A stretch of 64,000 nucleotides of DNA from an uncultured Collinsella sp. (GCA_959028445.1 CAUFRY010000006.1:1-64000), one strand, 5' to 3'; positions 44,078 to 52,510 are shown, counted from the first letter of the stretch. The notes: generated from the sequence alone by a model not told the origin. Numbers and translations are program-made.

Positions 44078-45316
44078 CTATGCGGCGGGCAGCTCGATGG
44101 TGAATATCGTGTGTTCGGGCGTCGATTCACATGCAACGGTACCGCCGTGTGCCGTGATGATCTCCTTGGCAATAGCAAGGCCCAGACCGGCACCACCGCG
44201 ATTGGTCGCACGCGCCGCATCCAGGCGATAGAACTTCTCAAAGATCACCTTGAGCTTAGCCGCAGGGATGGGATCGCCCTGATTAATAAAGCGCACGCGC
44301 ACGCCGCCGTCGTCTTGGCGCCTGGCCTCAATCGTGATAGTCGAGCCCTCATAGCTATAGGCGACGGCGTTTTTCATGATGTTGTTGAACACGCGGGCCA
44401 TCTTGTCGCCATCCACGAGCACCGTCAGGTCCTCGCGAATATCAACTTGGGCTTCCTTATGCTGCTCGTTGAGGATGGGATAGAACTCGTCAGCCACCTG
44501 AGCCAGCAGCAACCCCAGATCAACATAGCCGCGCGTGAGCACGATATCGTGGAAGTCAAAGCGCGTGATATCGAAGAACTCTTCGATGAGCACATCGAGC
44601 CGGTGCGCCTTGTCGAGAGCCACGCCCGTAAAGTGCGCACGTTGCTCAACCGGCAGCTCAGGAGCCTCTTGCAGCAGCGAAAGATAGCCCACCACACTGG
44701 CAAGCGGGGTGCGTAGGTCATGTGCCAAGTACGTGACCAGATCGTCCTTGCGATGCGACTCGTCACGCAGAGCTTGCTGCACCTTGCGCTCACGGTCACG
44801 CACGCGGTTAAGGGCGCCCTCGACCTCCAAGAAGTCGCCGTCGATGTTGTCCCAGGTGTCGGGGTGATCGATCAGGCGATCTTGAATACGAGCGGCCAGC
44901 ACACAATCGGCATGCTGCTCGCCCTGCTCGTAGCCCTGGTAGTACAGGGTGCGGCCGCACAAGAACAGCACACACACGGCAAGCGCCAGCACAAAGCCAA
45001 GCATGTTGAATACAAAGCCGGCATCGAACAGCACCGGCCCTTCGATGCCGCCGAGCGCCATGGCGCCAATCGCCAACGTCATGGCCCACGCGACGCCGCC
45101 AATCACCACGCAGCGGCGCACGACCTCAAATCGATCGATCAGCAAAAAGCCGACAAGCAGCACCGCCAAGATTCCAGCGATGTTATCGATGCCAATCAGC
45201 AGCAGGGTCAGCAAAAAGAGCAGCACCGTTGCAAGCGCGCGATTGTCGACGACCGACCTCACGTATTCAAAGAGTCGATCGGGCACCTCGAACGCTTGTC
45301 TATCGTCTTTTGTCAT
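44078..45316 (-). CDS. VanS-like sensor histidine kinase
   Basis: A 412-residue membrane kinase with several N-terminal helices (about 35-130), a linker, LAHDLRTPLASVVGYL (phosphorylated His), the N box NNIMKNAVAYSY, and an atypical G1 (INQGDPIP) with G2 NRGGAGLGLAIAKEI, the pattern of VanS kinases. ATG 45316 follows GAGGA; longer upstream starts lack a ribosome site. Downstream of its response regulator, whose end lies 26 bp away. The ligand may be a cell-wall signal, since a D,D-carboxypeptidase gene is divergent. Confidence 0.9.
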   Translation of the reverse strand: MTKDDRQAFEVPDRLFEYVRSVVDNRALATVLLFLLTLLLIGIDNIAGILAVLLVGFLLIDRFEVVRRCVVIGGVAWAMTLAIGAMALGGIEGPVLFDAGFVFNMLGFVLALAVCVLFLCGRTLYYQGYEQGEQHADCVLAARIQDRLIDHPDTWDNIDGDFLEVEGALNRVRDRERKVQQALRDESHRKDDLVTYLAHDLRTPLASVVGYLSLLQEAPELPVEQRAHFTGVALDKAHRLDVLIEEFFDITRFDFHDIVLTRGYVDLGLLLAQVADEFYPILNEQHKEAQVDIREDLTVLVDGDKMARVFNNIMKNAVAYSYEGSTITIEARRQDDGGVRVRFINQGDPIPAAKLKVIFEKFYRLDAARATNRGGAGLGLAIAKEIITAHGGTVACESTPEHTIFTIELPAA

Positions 45317-45342
45317 ATCAAGATCCTCACAAGCGAAAAGCG

Positions 45343-46038
45343 TTATTCGATTATGTAGCCGACGCCCCAGACGTTTTTGATAAAGCGCGGCTTTTGTGCG
45401 TCGTCGCCGATCTTTTCGCGCAAGTGGCGAATGTGCACCATCACCGTATTGTTGGAGCCGGGCATAAAATCCTCGTTCCACACCGCGCGGAACAGGTCCT
45501 CCACGGCCACCACGCTGCCGCGATGCTCGACCAGATACAGCAAGATTGAATACTCGGTGGGTGTGAGGCGTACCGGTGAACCGTCCACCGTCACGGAACG
45601 AGCATCGCGGTTGATCTCCAAGCCGTCGAGCTGAATGGTCAGCGACTCGGCCGCCTGCGCACGGCTACCGTAGCTGGTGTAGCGGCGAAGCTGAGCGTGC
45701 ACACGCGCGATGAGCTCCAGCGGGCGGAACGGCTTGACCACGTAATCGTCCGCGCCAAGCGAAAGGCCCCCGATCTTGTCTTGCTGGGCATCGCGCGCCG
45801 TCAGCATAATCACAGGATAGGTATGGCTGGAACGGATCGTACGCAGCAGCTCAAATCCATCGATATCGGGCAGCATGACATCCAGCAGCGCCAGATCGAA
45901 CTCCTGCTCCAAGATTGCCTTGGCAGCATCGGCCCCGCTATAGGCAATCTGGACATCAAAGCCCTCTTTTGTAAGGTAGATACCAACCAAGTCGGCGATG
46001 GCCTTCTCGTCATCAACTACCAGTATGCGCTCGTTCAT
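45343..46038 (-). CDS. VanR-like response regulator
   Basis: A 231-residue OmpR-family regulator. The receiver has VVDDEKAIADL, the phosphoacceptor in LALLDVMLPDIDG and VKPFRPLEL; the winged helix has SNNTVMVHIRHLREKIG. Strong AGAGGAG before the ATG. It pairs with the VanS-like kinase and is divergent from a D,D-carboxypeptidase gene, an obvious regulatory target. No vanH/A/X genes are present, so glycopeptide resistance is not implied. Confidence 0.92.
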   Translation of the reverse strand: MNERILVVDDEKAIADLVGIYLTKEGFDVQIAYSGADAAKAILEQEFDLALLDVMLPDIDGFELLRTIRSSHTYPVIMLTARDAQQDKIGGLSLGADDYVVKPFRPLELIARVHAQLRRYTSYGSRAQAAESLTIQLDGLEINRDARSVTVDGSPVRLTPTEYSILLYLVEHRGSVVAVEDLFRAVWNEDFMPGSNNTVMVHIRHLREKIGDDAQKPRFIKNVWGVGYIIE

Positions 46039-46235
46039 GCGTGCTCCTCTCGCGCTCCATTATGCCCGAGGCGACGCACGCCACACACAACAAGCGTGGG
46101 TGATTAAGTCGGCCTTAAGCACCCTTGTGCCCGTTCGGGAGCGGATGTGGGCCACGCACGCACGCGATGATCGCCGACGACGGCAAACGATATACTCTAG
46201 TTCCAGAAGAGACCATCCCGTCGAAAGCGAAACCT

Positions 46236-47576
46236 GTGAAGACCCTCACCTCTTTTGCAAAGCGCTCAGCCCAGCTTGCCGCCGGCTTTGTCTGCGCTAT
46301 CGCCCTTGCCGCTGGCGTGCCCACCGTCGCTGGCGCCCAAGTGCTCACGACCGACAATGTTTGCGGCAAAACCGCCGATGCGCGCGGCATCTCGGCCGAA
46401 AACCTGCCCGATATCGATGCGACCAATGCCCTCGTCATGGGCAAAGACGGTACCGTCTACTATGCCCGCGGCGCCGATGAGCAGGTCAAGATTGCCTCGA
46501 TCACCAAGGTCATGACCGCAATCCTAACCATCGAGAATTGCAAGATGGACGAGAAGGTCACGGTGAGCAACGCCGCAGCCACCGTGGGTAATTCGACCGC
46601 TGGCTTGCTCGAAGGCGACGAGCTTACCGTGGAGCAGGCACTGCGCGGCCTGATGATTCCCTCGGGCAACGACGCCGCCATCGTTCTCGCCGAATATGTG
46701 GGCAAGAAGATCGACCCTAAGACCAAAGACGCCGAGGCCACATTTGTGAAGGCCATGAACGAGCGCGCTAAGAAGCTCGGCTGCACCGGTACGCTTTTTG
46801 AAAACCCGCATGGTCTGGACTTTGATGAGTGGGCTGGCAATATGCACTCAACCGCACACGACGTAGCGCTGATGATGCAGGAGGCCATGAAAAACGACAC
46901 GATCCGCGAGGTCGTAGCGAGCGAGGATTCCTGGATCGAGGTCGCGGGCGCCGACGGCACCGACCATTCGCATTCCATGGACACGCATAACTATTTGCTG
47001 GGTCAAGATGGCAACATCGGTGGCAAGACCGGCACCACCGACGACGCGGGCTATTGCTTTACGAGCGCCTACAACCGCGACGGCGACGAGATCTACACCG
47101 TTATTTTGAACTCCACCACCACCGATCAGCGCTTTGCCGATACCGCCACCCTTGCCAATTGGTACTACGGTCACAAGGTGACGGTCGCAATCGCCAACAC
47201 GCAGGAAAAGACCGCCAACGGCAACCCGCTCATGGCACGCATTAGGCAGACAGATTGGACGGACAAGACGATCGACGCCACGCTCGCCGACCCCACGGCG
47301 CAAGCGACCGTGTTTTCCCTTGCCGGCGAGGTGACCGAAAAGGTTAGCTACGACGATCTTTCGGGCACGGTGCATGTGGGCGACAAAGTGGGCAGCGTTA
47401 CGCTCAAGCAGGACGGCACCAAGATCGCCGTCATGGACCTGGTTGCCGACGAGGAAGGCTCGGGGCCGAATCCCATTGAATGGCTGCTCGTGAAGCTCGA
47501 TCGCTTGGGCCGCCGCATCGACAACCGCCCACTTGCGGCAGAGAGCGAGACCGTAGCCAAGGCTCCTGAGATGTAG
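46236..47576 (+). CDS. D-alanyl-D-alanine carboxypeptidase (PBP5/DacA type)
   Basis: A 446-residue S11 penicillin-binding protein. Catalytic motifs are SITK (Ser88-Lys91), SGN (143-145) and KTG (264-266). The GTG start at 46236 gives a clean signal peptide (about residues 1-34, cleavage near AGA-Q); upstream in-frame ATG starts would bury it. The C-terminal region forms the beta-rich second domain, and NPIEWLLVKLDRLGRRI is a likely membrane-associating amphipathic helix. It trims the terminal D-Ala of peptidoglycan stem peptides. A TATACT -10 lies about 40 bp upstream; divergent from VanRS-like genes. Confidence 0.92.
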   Translation: MKTLTSFAKRSAQLAAGFVCAIALAAGVPTVAGAQVLTTDNVCGKTADARGISAENLPDIDATNALVMGKDGTVYYARGADEQVKIASITKVMTAILTIENCKMDEKVTVSNAAATVGNSTAGLLEGDELTVEQALRGLMIPSGNDAAIVLAEYVGKKIDPKTKDAEATFVKAMNERAKKLGCTGTLFENPHGLDFDEWAGNMHSTAHDVALMMQEAMKNDTIREVVASEDSWIEVAGADGTDHSHSMDTHNYLLGQDGNIGGKTGTTDDAGYCFTSAYNRDGDEIYTVILNSTTTDQRFADTATLANWYYGHKVTVAIANTQEKTANGNPLMARIRQTDWTDKTIDATLADPTAQATVFSLAGEVTEKVSYDDLSGTVHVGDKVGSVTLKQDGTKIAVMDLVADEEGSGPNPIEWLLVKLDRLGRRIDNRPLAAESETVAKAPEM

Positions 47577-47600
47577 GGCGCAAGAATAATAAGTCCACTG

Positions 47601-47632
47601 AAAGGAGGCATCCGAAAGGATGCCTCCTTTTT
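47601..47632 (+). terminator. Terminator after the D,D-carboxypeptidase
   Basis: A 13-bp perfect stem AAAGGAGGCATCC / GGATGCCTCCTTT with a GAAA tetraloop and a following T-run, 24 bp after the stop codon. Confidence 0.93.
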
Positions 47633-47634
47633 GA

Positions 47635-47655
47635 GGGTTCGAATCCCCAGTCGCC
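47635..47655. repeat. Right-end remnant of a tRNA-linked element
   Basis: GGGTTCGAATCCCCAG plus TCGCC reads like a tRNA T-arm and start of an acceptor strand in plus orientation, but no tRNA body precedes it. It matches the right end of the composite element at 47711-47843. Confidence 0.7.
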
Positions 47656-47671
47656 TTTCTCCGCACAAAAA

Positions 47672-47693
47672 AAGGGCCCCAAATGGGACCCTT
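47672..47693 (-). terminator. Terminator downstream of the tRNA-Ser-linked element
   Basis: AAGGGCCC / GGGACCCTT-type hairpin followed on the minus strand by a run of seven T; nearly the same as the terminator after the intact tRNA-Ser. Confidence 0.75.
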
Positions 47694-47710
47694 CTTCAAA
47701 TTCGTACTGG

Positions 47711-47843
47711 CGGAGAGCTGGGGATGTCCGGGCACGCTGCGCATGCCCTCCGGCTTCAAAGCCTGGCAGCTTTTCTCCCACGGGCTACAAACGCTTTCGC
47801 GTTTGCTTAACGCCCGTGCCCTCTCGGGTTCGAATCCCCAGCT
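47711..47843. repeat. tRNA-linked composite element A (tRNA-Ser type)
   Basis: The left end (CGGAGAGCTGGGGAT) is identical to the 3' acceptor/T-stem end of tRNA-Ser(GCT) as written on the plus strand; the right end (GGGTTCGAATCCCCAGCT) is a T-arm in the opposite orientation. Between them is a module with a two-tier hairpin: outer CACGGGC / GCCCGTG and inner CAAACGC / GCGTTTG. Homologous modules beside tRNA-Arg genes (52118-52266, 52785-52934) keep both stems with compensatory changes. Confidence 0.8.
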
Positions 47844-47861
47844 AACGTGGTTCAACTAAAA

Positions 47862-47883
47862 AAGGGCCCCTTTCGGAACCCTT
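47862..47883 (-). terminator. tRNA-Ser terminator
   Basis: AAGGG...CCCTT hairpin with GC-rich centre, followed on the minus strand by six T residues, 18 bp after the tRNA-Ser 3' end. Confidence 0.75.
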
Positions 47884-47900
47884 CTTTAAAGTCTTACTGG

Positions 47901-47989
47901 CGGAGAGCTGGGGATTCGAACCCCAGATGCCCTTTTGGGGCATACTCGCTTAGCAGGCGAGCACCTTCGGCCTCTCGGTCAGCTCTCCG
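47901..47989 (-). tRNA. tRNA-Ser (anticodon GCT)
   Basis: An 89-nt class II tRNA: acceptor CGGAGAG / CTCTCCG, D-arm, anticodon loop CTGCTAA with anticodon GCT reading AGC and AGT, long variable arm (ATGCCC...GGGCAT) and T-arm GGGGTTCGAATCCCC. No encoded CCA is evident. Confidence 0.96.
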
Positions 47990-48082
47990 TAACAGCCGTT
48001 CTATAGTAACCAAACAGCCAAGGATGGGCAAGGGGGAATTTTGGAGCGATTCCGATTTGCCAGTAGACGTCTCAGCCAATCA

Positions 48083-48220
48083 TCTCAATTTGTAACAGTT
48101 ACAGGCCGAATCTTCGTCCAGATGTTACAGATTTAGACAAACAGTCAGCGCCATCCGCAAATGTCTCAATCTGAAACACCTGCATGCCGTAATCCCCTCT
48201 AGATGTTACAGATTGAGACA
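48083..48220. repeat. Two tandem TCTCAATCTGTAACA hairpins
   Basis: Hairpin 1 pairs 48083-48097 with 48123-48137; hairpin 2 pairs 48162-48178 with 48204-48220. Both have arms close to TCTCAATCTGTAACA and similar 25-nt loops containing CCG.AATC and ending in CAGA/TAGA. Units start 79 bp apart. They lie downstream of the second AAA+ ATPase. Confidence 0.85.
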
Positions 48221-48268
48221 AAGATGCGGGGGCAACCACAGCGGCGGCGTCGATGCCTCCAGTCTTTA

Positions 48269-49351
48269 TTAGTCCGCTCGAATGGTCTCCAACAGATAAT
48301 CGCGCATGTACGGAATTGCAAACGAAACACAGCCGTAGCCGGCAGGCTCAATCAGTCCCGTATCGATCAGACGTTTGCGATACGACCCGACTTTATTCGC
48401 CGGCAATCCCATCTTTTTGGCAATATCACCGTTCGTAATCTCGCCGCCTTCGCATTGCGCCATCGCCGCGAGATATTGAAACTGCCGCTCCGACACCCTG
48501 CGCAGCGCGGGGGCAATCACCATGGCATTGAAACTATCAAGAGCCGCCTGGACACCCTTGCGAGCCGCCTCTTCACTCACGCTCTCCGACCCGCTGCGCG
48601 CAGCAACCTGCCAAGCGTAATATCCGACCAACTGGACCATAAAGGGATAGCCTGCCGAAGCCTTTGTTAAAAGCTCAGCAACGCCTTCGTCGAGTTCCTT
48701 GCCCGCACGCCTCATCGTATCCTCAAACGATCCGCCGACTTCAAAATCTGAAAGCCGCGTGAGCTCGATATGCTTCGCCCTCTGAAGGAACGTCAACGTA
48801 TCATCCACCACCACGCCATCCACCGAGGTTGGCAAACCAGCGAATGCAAAGGCGACATTCGCCCCTTGGCGAATCAAGAGCTGCATTTCATTACCCAGCT
48901 CGCGCATTTCCTCAGTTGAGGCGTCCTGAATCTCATCGAGTGTGATGAGCAAACCACCTCGCTTCGCGGCATCGTACATCGCCTCCCCCAGATGAGAGGC
49001 TGACTTCGACAGCTCTACGGAGCCAAGGCTGACTCCTAAAATCGATGGGGAAATCGACATTGATGCAAGACGAACATTTCGCTGCAGAGCCTCGAGAATT
49101 CTGTCGCAAAAACCGGCATTTGAGGCGACGTCGACAACCTCGAATCCTTTTTTGCGCGCAAGATCGCCCAATGCGTTGAGGAGCACCGTTTTACCCGTGC
49201 CTCGGACACCCGAGATGCGCATGAGTCGATCGGGGGCACCAGGGCCATTCTCAAGAGCTTCGGCAAAGTCATCCAAAACAGCGTCGCGTCCGATAAGCTC
49301 AGGTGGATTCATGCCCGCTGTTGGCTTAAAGGGATTAATAGCTTTTGACAT
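48269..49351 (-). CDS. AAA+ ATPase, paralogue of the gene at 296-1387
   Basis: A 360-residue protein alignable end to end with the first ATPase. It has the same N-terminal NPFKPTAG motif, Walker A GVRGTGKT, Walker B LLITLDEIQ, sensor-like FAFAGLPT and C-terminal SFAIPYMRDYLLE, with a winged-helix-like stretch (NGDIAKKMGLPANKVGSYRKRL). ATG 49351 follows GAGGAGG; a longer frame starting at 49396 would read through the repeat array. It lies in the tRNA-flanked accessory region. A DNA-binding, self-regulating role is inferred. Confidence 0.87.
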   Translation of the reverse strand: MSKAINPFKPTAGMNPPELIGRDAVLDDFAEALENGPGAPDRLMRISGVRGTGKTVLLNALGDLARKKGFEVVDVASNAGFCDRILEALQRNVRLASMSISPSILGVSLGSVELSKSASHLGEAMYDAAKRGGLLITLDEIQDASTEEMRELGNEMQLLIRQGANVAFAFAGLPTSVDGVVVDDTLTFLQRAKHIELTRLSDFEVGGSFEDTMRRAGKELDEGVAELLTKASAGYPFMVQLVGYYAWQVAARSGSESVSEEAARKGVQAALDSFNAMVIAPALRRVSERQFQYLAAMAQCEGGEITNGDIAKKMGLPANKVGSYRKRLIDTGLIEPAGYGCVSFAIPYMRDYLLETIRAD

Positions 49352-49367
49352 TCGACCTCCTCTGCCA

Positions 49368-49425
49368 GTTTTAACAACTTTAACAAAGTTTAGCAACTTT
49401 AGCAGAGTTTAACAGTTTTAGCAGG
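49368..49425. repeat. 9-10 bp phased repeats upstream of the second AAA+ ATPase
   Basis: On the gene strand six units of TGYTAAARYT follow one another with alternating 10- and 9-bp spacing, ending about 17 bp before the ATG. The position and the TGCTA core match the array before the paralogous gene at 296, although the arrays differ in sequence (TGCTATA there, TGCTAAA here). Confidence 0.8.
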
Positions 49426-49512
49426 CTCGGCGGCTTTATGCCTTACCGATTCTGTCGGGTCCTCCCGCCCGCGCCGATACAAATAGCGCGGTGCGGCCCC
49501 TCTATATCGCCC

Positions 49513-51954
49513 CTACCCCAGCGAGCGGTTGAGGGAGCCGAGCTCGTCGTTGCCCATAGTGCGCCACATTTGGTAGATGCAACCGCGTGCCAGGAAAAAG
49601 AAGCCGTTGTCGACCAGTTGAACAGCGGCATCTGCCAGCTGATTCGTCACGGCGGACACTGGCGGCAGCTCGAGTCCAGCCTTGTGGATGGTCTCAACCG
49701 CTTCTTCGAACGTCGGAGGCTCGCTGACGCCCATCTCGTTCATAAGGCCCTGCATTTCTTCCAGCGCGCTGCTGCCCGACTCCTCGCCGCGCGGCACTAG
49801 ACGGTAACAAGCCAGCGCCAGGTCGAGCTGATCGCAATTCCAATAGGCAAACGCCAAGCGATAGAACAGGTAGCCAATTGCAGAACGATCGCTGGCAATA
49901 CGTAGGCCGTGGCGCGCCACCTCGATAATCTCGTCAAAGCGCTCCAGACGCGCAAGCACGTTGATGAGTGCAAAGTGCGATTGCATGGACGAGCGCGCCA
50001 GATCGTAAAGATGGCGCACCTCGGGCAGTGCTCGTTCAAAGTCCTCTTGCTCGGCGTAAAAGCTGCAGATCTCGTGCTGGGCAAAGTACAGCGCATCGGG
50101 CGCACGAAGGATTCGCACAGAGTCGTCTTCTTCCAACACCGGTAGCACCATGCGCACCAGCTGGTTATCGCAAAACTGCGTTTGAACCGGACCTGTCGCT
50201 AAAAGCTCGGCGACGGCGCACTTAGCCTCCAACTCCTCGACAAGACGGGAAAAGCCTTCAAAAGCACCTGTACGGTCGACTTTTGCCTGCTCGCGCAATT
50301 CAACAACACGGGCCACGTATGGGTCGTCGTCCTCTTCCATGACCTCCAACTCGTCAGCCGTATCGGCAAGCAGCAGATTGCGCAGCGCCGGCGGCAGCGT
50401 GCGATGGTCATCACGCGGACGAGCATGAACCTCCGCAGGCTCAATCGTCTCCGGAGCGGTTGACTCATACGCCTCAAGCACACGCTTGCACGGCATATCG
50501 TCCATGTCCATGTTCTCAAGATCCTTGGCGACAGGCACGCAATCGGCCAGATAGGCCGCACGCCCAAAGAAATACGTTGCGACAACGCGCTCGCCCTGCT
50601 CACTGTCGGGAGCAGCAATCTGCACATAGCAGCGCGTGATGCAGGTGCCCGCGGCAAAACACGCTGCCGCAAGCGTGAGTGCCACGCGCGCATCGTGCTC
50701 CGCGGCCCAGATCGCCCGCGTGTCCTCGTCCAGCTCGCGCCAGGCGTCATCCTGAGCGTCGTATTCACGTTGCGGCATGGCATCAACGACAGACTGCCCA
50801 AACCGAACGAGCATAATCCCCTCGGCAACGTTTGCCCGATAGGTATAGTCGAGCCGCGTGACCACGTTGAGCGCCTCAACGATTCGCGCAAAACGGGTGC
50901 GCACGTCCCACTCGCCGCCCGGCTGGCAAGCCACCGTACCCGGCTTGCCCCACGGGTTATCGCTCGAAGCCGTATCGAGCAGTCGGGGAACATCGTTGGT
51001 CGTCTTGGCGATATGCCACGCATCAAAGAGCGCGCAGCCCTCAAGGCTCGGCGAGGATGCCGTAGGGACCAATCCGGCCCCGATGCGCTCAAGGATGCCG
51101 GAGAGGCGGTTGAGACGGCACTCGACGGCAAGCAGCATGTCAATCTCGTCCTGGTCCAGCAGGCTACGATCAAAATTGAGATAGAAAATCTTTGAGCGAT
51201 CAATGCGAGCCAGGCTCATCTCGGACTTGGCAGCGATGGTGCGCAGGCGGGGCAAGTCAATTTCGCTCATAAGGGCGGCGGCATAGCGCTCGATACCGCT
51301 CGGATTCTCGGCATGGTCAACGCGGTAAAGCAGCGTCTCGATAGCATCGGGGAGCGGTGCCGTGTTAAAGCCCAAAAACACCTCGACCGGCTCGGGCAAC
51401 TTTACGAGCTTGATCTTGTCGACTACGTTTTGCATACCCTCGTCGAGTCCGCCGGCGTCCGCCGTGTTCACAATAGCGCTTTCGGAGTTGGCAAATATCA
51501 CGTAGCGCAAGAACATCGAGGCCATGAACTCGCCGTAAGGAAGGGCGCGGGTCGAATTCCATGTCTCGTGGTCGGACTGCTCGCGCATGGGGCCTTCGGG
51601 AGAGCCGGCAGTTTGCGCACACGCGCGCATTGCACCGTTGGCTTCCCTTACCATAATCTCACCAATACTGGAATCCGACTCGTCAAGGACCAGTTCCATG
51701 TCGGGATCGTTGGGCAGCGGAGCCTCGCAGACGGGGCGGTCCACCTTGTACACCTCACCCGAAACGCTTACGTAGCCCAAAAGCGACACATGACTTTTGC
51801 CAACGAATTCGACGACATAACAAGATTCATGCTGGTCCTCGCCAAAGAGTTTCCAGACCACGCCATATGAGCGCCCCGCAGGCTGCTCGGGCATCGCCGG
51901 AAAGCGCTTTTTGGGATCGAGAAACCTGAGCCTGTATGTCGGACGCTCTGCCAC
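49513..51954 (-). CDS. Unrecognised 813-residue protein with C-terminal TPR-like repeats
   Basis: I do not recognise this protein. It is soluble and acidic, with no signal peptide or membrane helix. Residues 1-250 are beta-rich; the middle has long helices and an acidic linker near 550-570 (VMEEDDDPY). The C-terminal 200 residues (EDFERALPEVRHLYDLARSS, then LARLERFDEIIEVARHGL and LAFAYWNCDQLDLALACYRL) have the small/large residue spacing of tetratricopeptide repeats. GTG start with AGGGTGA upstream. It lies between an AAA+ ATPase gene and a tRNA-Arg array, both on accessory-looking DNA. Confidence 0.8.
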   Translation of the reverse strand: MAERPTYRLRFLDPKKRFPAMPEQPAGRSYGVVWKLFGEDQHESCYVVEFVGKSHVSLLGYVSVSGEVYKVDRPVCEAPLPNDPDMELVLDESDSSIGEIMVREANGAMRACAQTAGSPEGPMREQSDHETWNSTRALPYGEFMASMFLRYVIFANSESAIVNTADAGGLDEGMQNVVDKIKLVKLPEPVEVFLGFNTAPLPDAIETLLYRVDHAENPSGIERYAAALMSEIDLPRLRTIAAKSEMSLARIDRSKIFYLNFDRSLLDQDEIDMLLAVECRLNRLSGILERIGAGLVPTASSPSLEGCALFDAWHIAKTTNDVPRLLDTASSDNPWGKPGTVACQPGGEWDVRTRFARIVEALNVVTRLDYTYRANVAEGIMLVRFGQSVVDAMPQREYDAQDDAWRELDEDTRAIWAAEHDARVALTLAAACFAAGTCITRCYVQIAAPDSEQGERVVATYFFGRAAYLADCVPVAKDLENMDMDDMPCKRVLEAYESTAPETIEPAEVHARPRDDHRTLPPALRNLLLADTADELEVMEEDDDPYVARVVELREQAKVDRTGAFEGFSRLVEELEAKCAVAELLATGPVQTQFCDNQLVRMVLPVLEEDDSVRILRAPDALYFAQHEICSFYAEQEDFERALPEVRHLYDLARSSMQSHFALINVLARLERFDEIIEVARHGLRIASDRSAIGYLFYRLAFAYWNCDQLDLALACYRLVPRGEESGSSALEEMQGLMNEMGVSEPPTFEEAVETIHKAGLELPPVSAVTNQLADAAVQLVDNGFFFLARGCIYQMWRTMGNDELGSLNRSLG

Positions 51955-52085
51955 GAAATATCACCCTGATCGGTCGTTGAGAGAAGGAGTGGTCGCGGAT
52001 GGGCCGCGACACCTACTCGGAATCTTACACGAGTCGACAGGAAATCGTCCCTTTGGACGAAAGCACTCAAGCTGGCGTAAAAGAA

Positions 52086-52107
52086 AAGCCCCCGTTGCCG
52101 GGAGCTT
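52086..52107 (-). terminator. Terminator after tRNA-linked element B1
   Basis: AAGCCCCCG... / ...CGGGAGCTT hairpin followed on the minus strand by TTTCTTTT. Confidence 0.7.
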
Positions 52108-52117
52108 TAATCTCAAA

Positions 52118-52266
52118 TGGTGCGGCGTATAGGATTCCGCGCATCCGCTGCGCGGATCCGCACCGGCTTCGCCCGCCTGCCGGCGCGCTCGCCCGCGGGC
52201 TAAAAACGCTCCGCGTTTTCTTTACGCCCGCGCCTCGACCGAGGTTCGAATCCATGCGGTGGCGGC
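52118..52266. repeat. tRNA-linked composite element B1 (tRNA-Arg type)
   Basis: The left end TGGTGCGGCGTATAGGATTC is identical to the 3' end of tRNA-Arg(ACG) including CCA, as written on the plus strand. It then diverges inside the T-loop into a GC-rich module: hairpin CCGCGCA/TGCGCGG (52137-52155), then outer stem CGCGGGC/GCCCGCG enclosing AAAACGC/GCGTTTT (52203-52219). It ends with an oppositely oriented T-arm GGTTCGAATCC. No D-arm or anticodon arm is present, so it cannot make a normal tRNA. Confidence 0.82.
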
Positions 52267-52275
52267 ATAAAAGAA

Positions 52276-52297
52276 AAGCCCCCGTCGCCGGAGGCTT
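52276..52297 (-). terminator. tRNA-Arg copy 1 terminator
   Basis: AAGCCCCCG / CGGAGGCTT-type stem with tetraloop, followed on the minus strand by TTTCTTTT. Confidence 0.8.
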
Positions 52298-52308
52298 TCA
52301 ATTTCAAT

Positions 52309-52385
52309 TGGTGCGGCGTATAGGATTCGAACCTATGACGTTCTGATTCGTAGTCAGACCCTCTATCCAGCTGAGGTAACGCCGC
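52309..52385 (-). tRNA. tRNA-Arg (anticodon ACG), copy 1
   Basis: A 77-nt tRNA including encoded CCA. Acceptor GCGGCGT / ACGCCGC, D-arm with GCTGGATAGAGG, anticodon loop CTACGAA (ACG, inosine-modified in bacteria to read CGU, CGC and CGA), T-arm TAGGTTCGAATCCTA. Identical to the two other copies. Confidence 0.97.
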
Positions 52386-52510
52386 GACTTGTTGATTATT
52401 ATGCACATCGACTGAATAAAGGTCAAGCAATTTTCGAAAAAAGTTATCAAATTTGATTTTTACTCATTTTGACCACTTGATGCTATCTTCGACGCATCGC
52501 GATATAAGAA

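Noticed and set aside
44078..46038. Vancomycin resistance locus
   Set aside because: Only the two-component pair is VanRS-like; there is no vanH, D-Ala-D-Lac ligase or vanX gene nearby.
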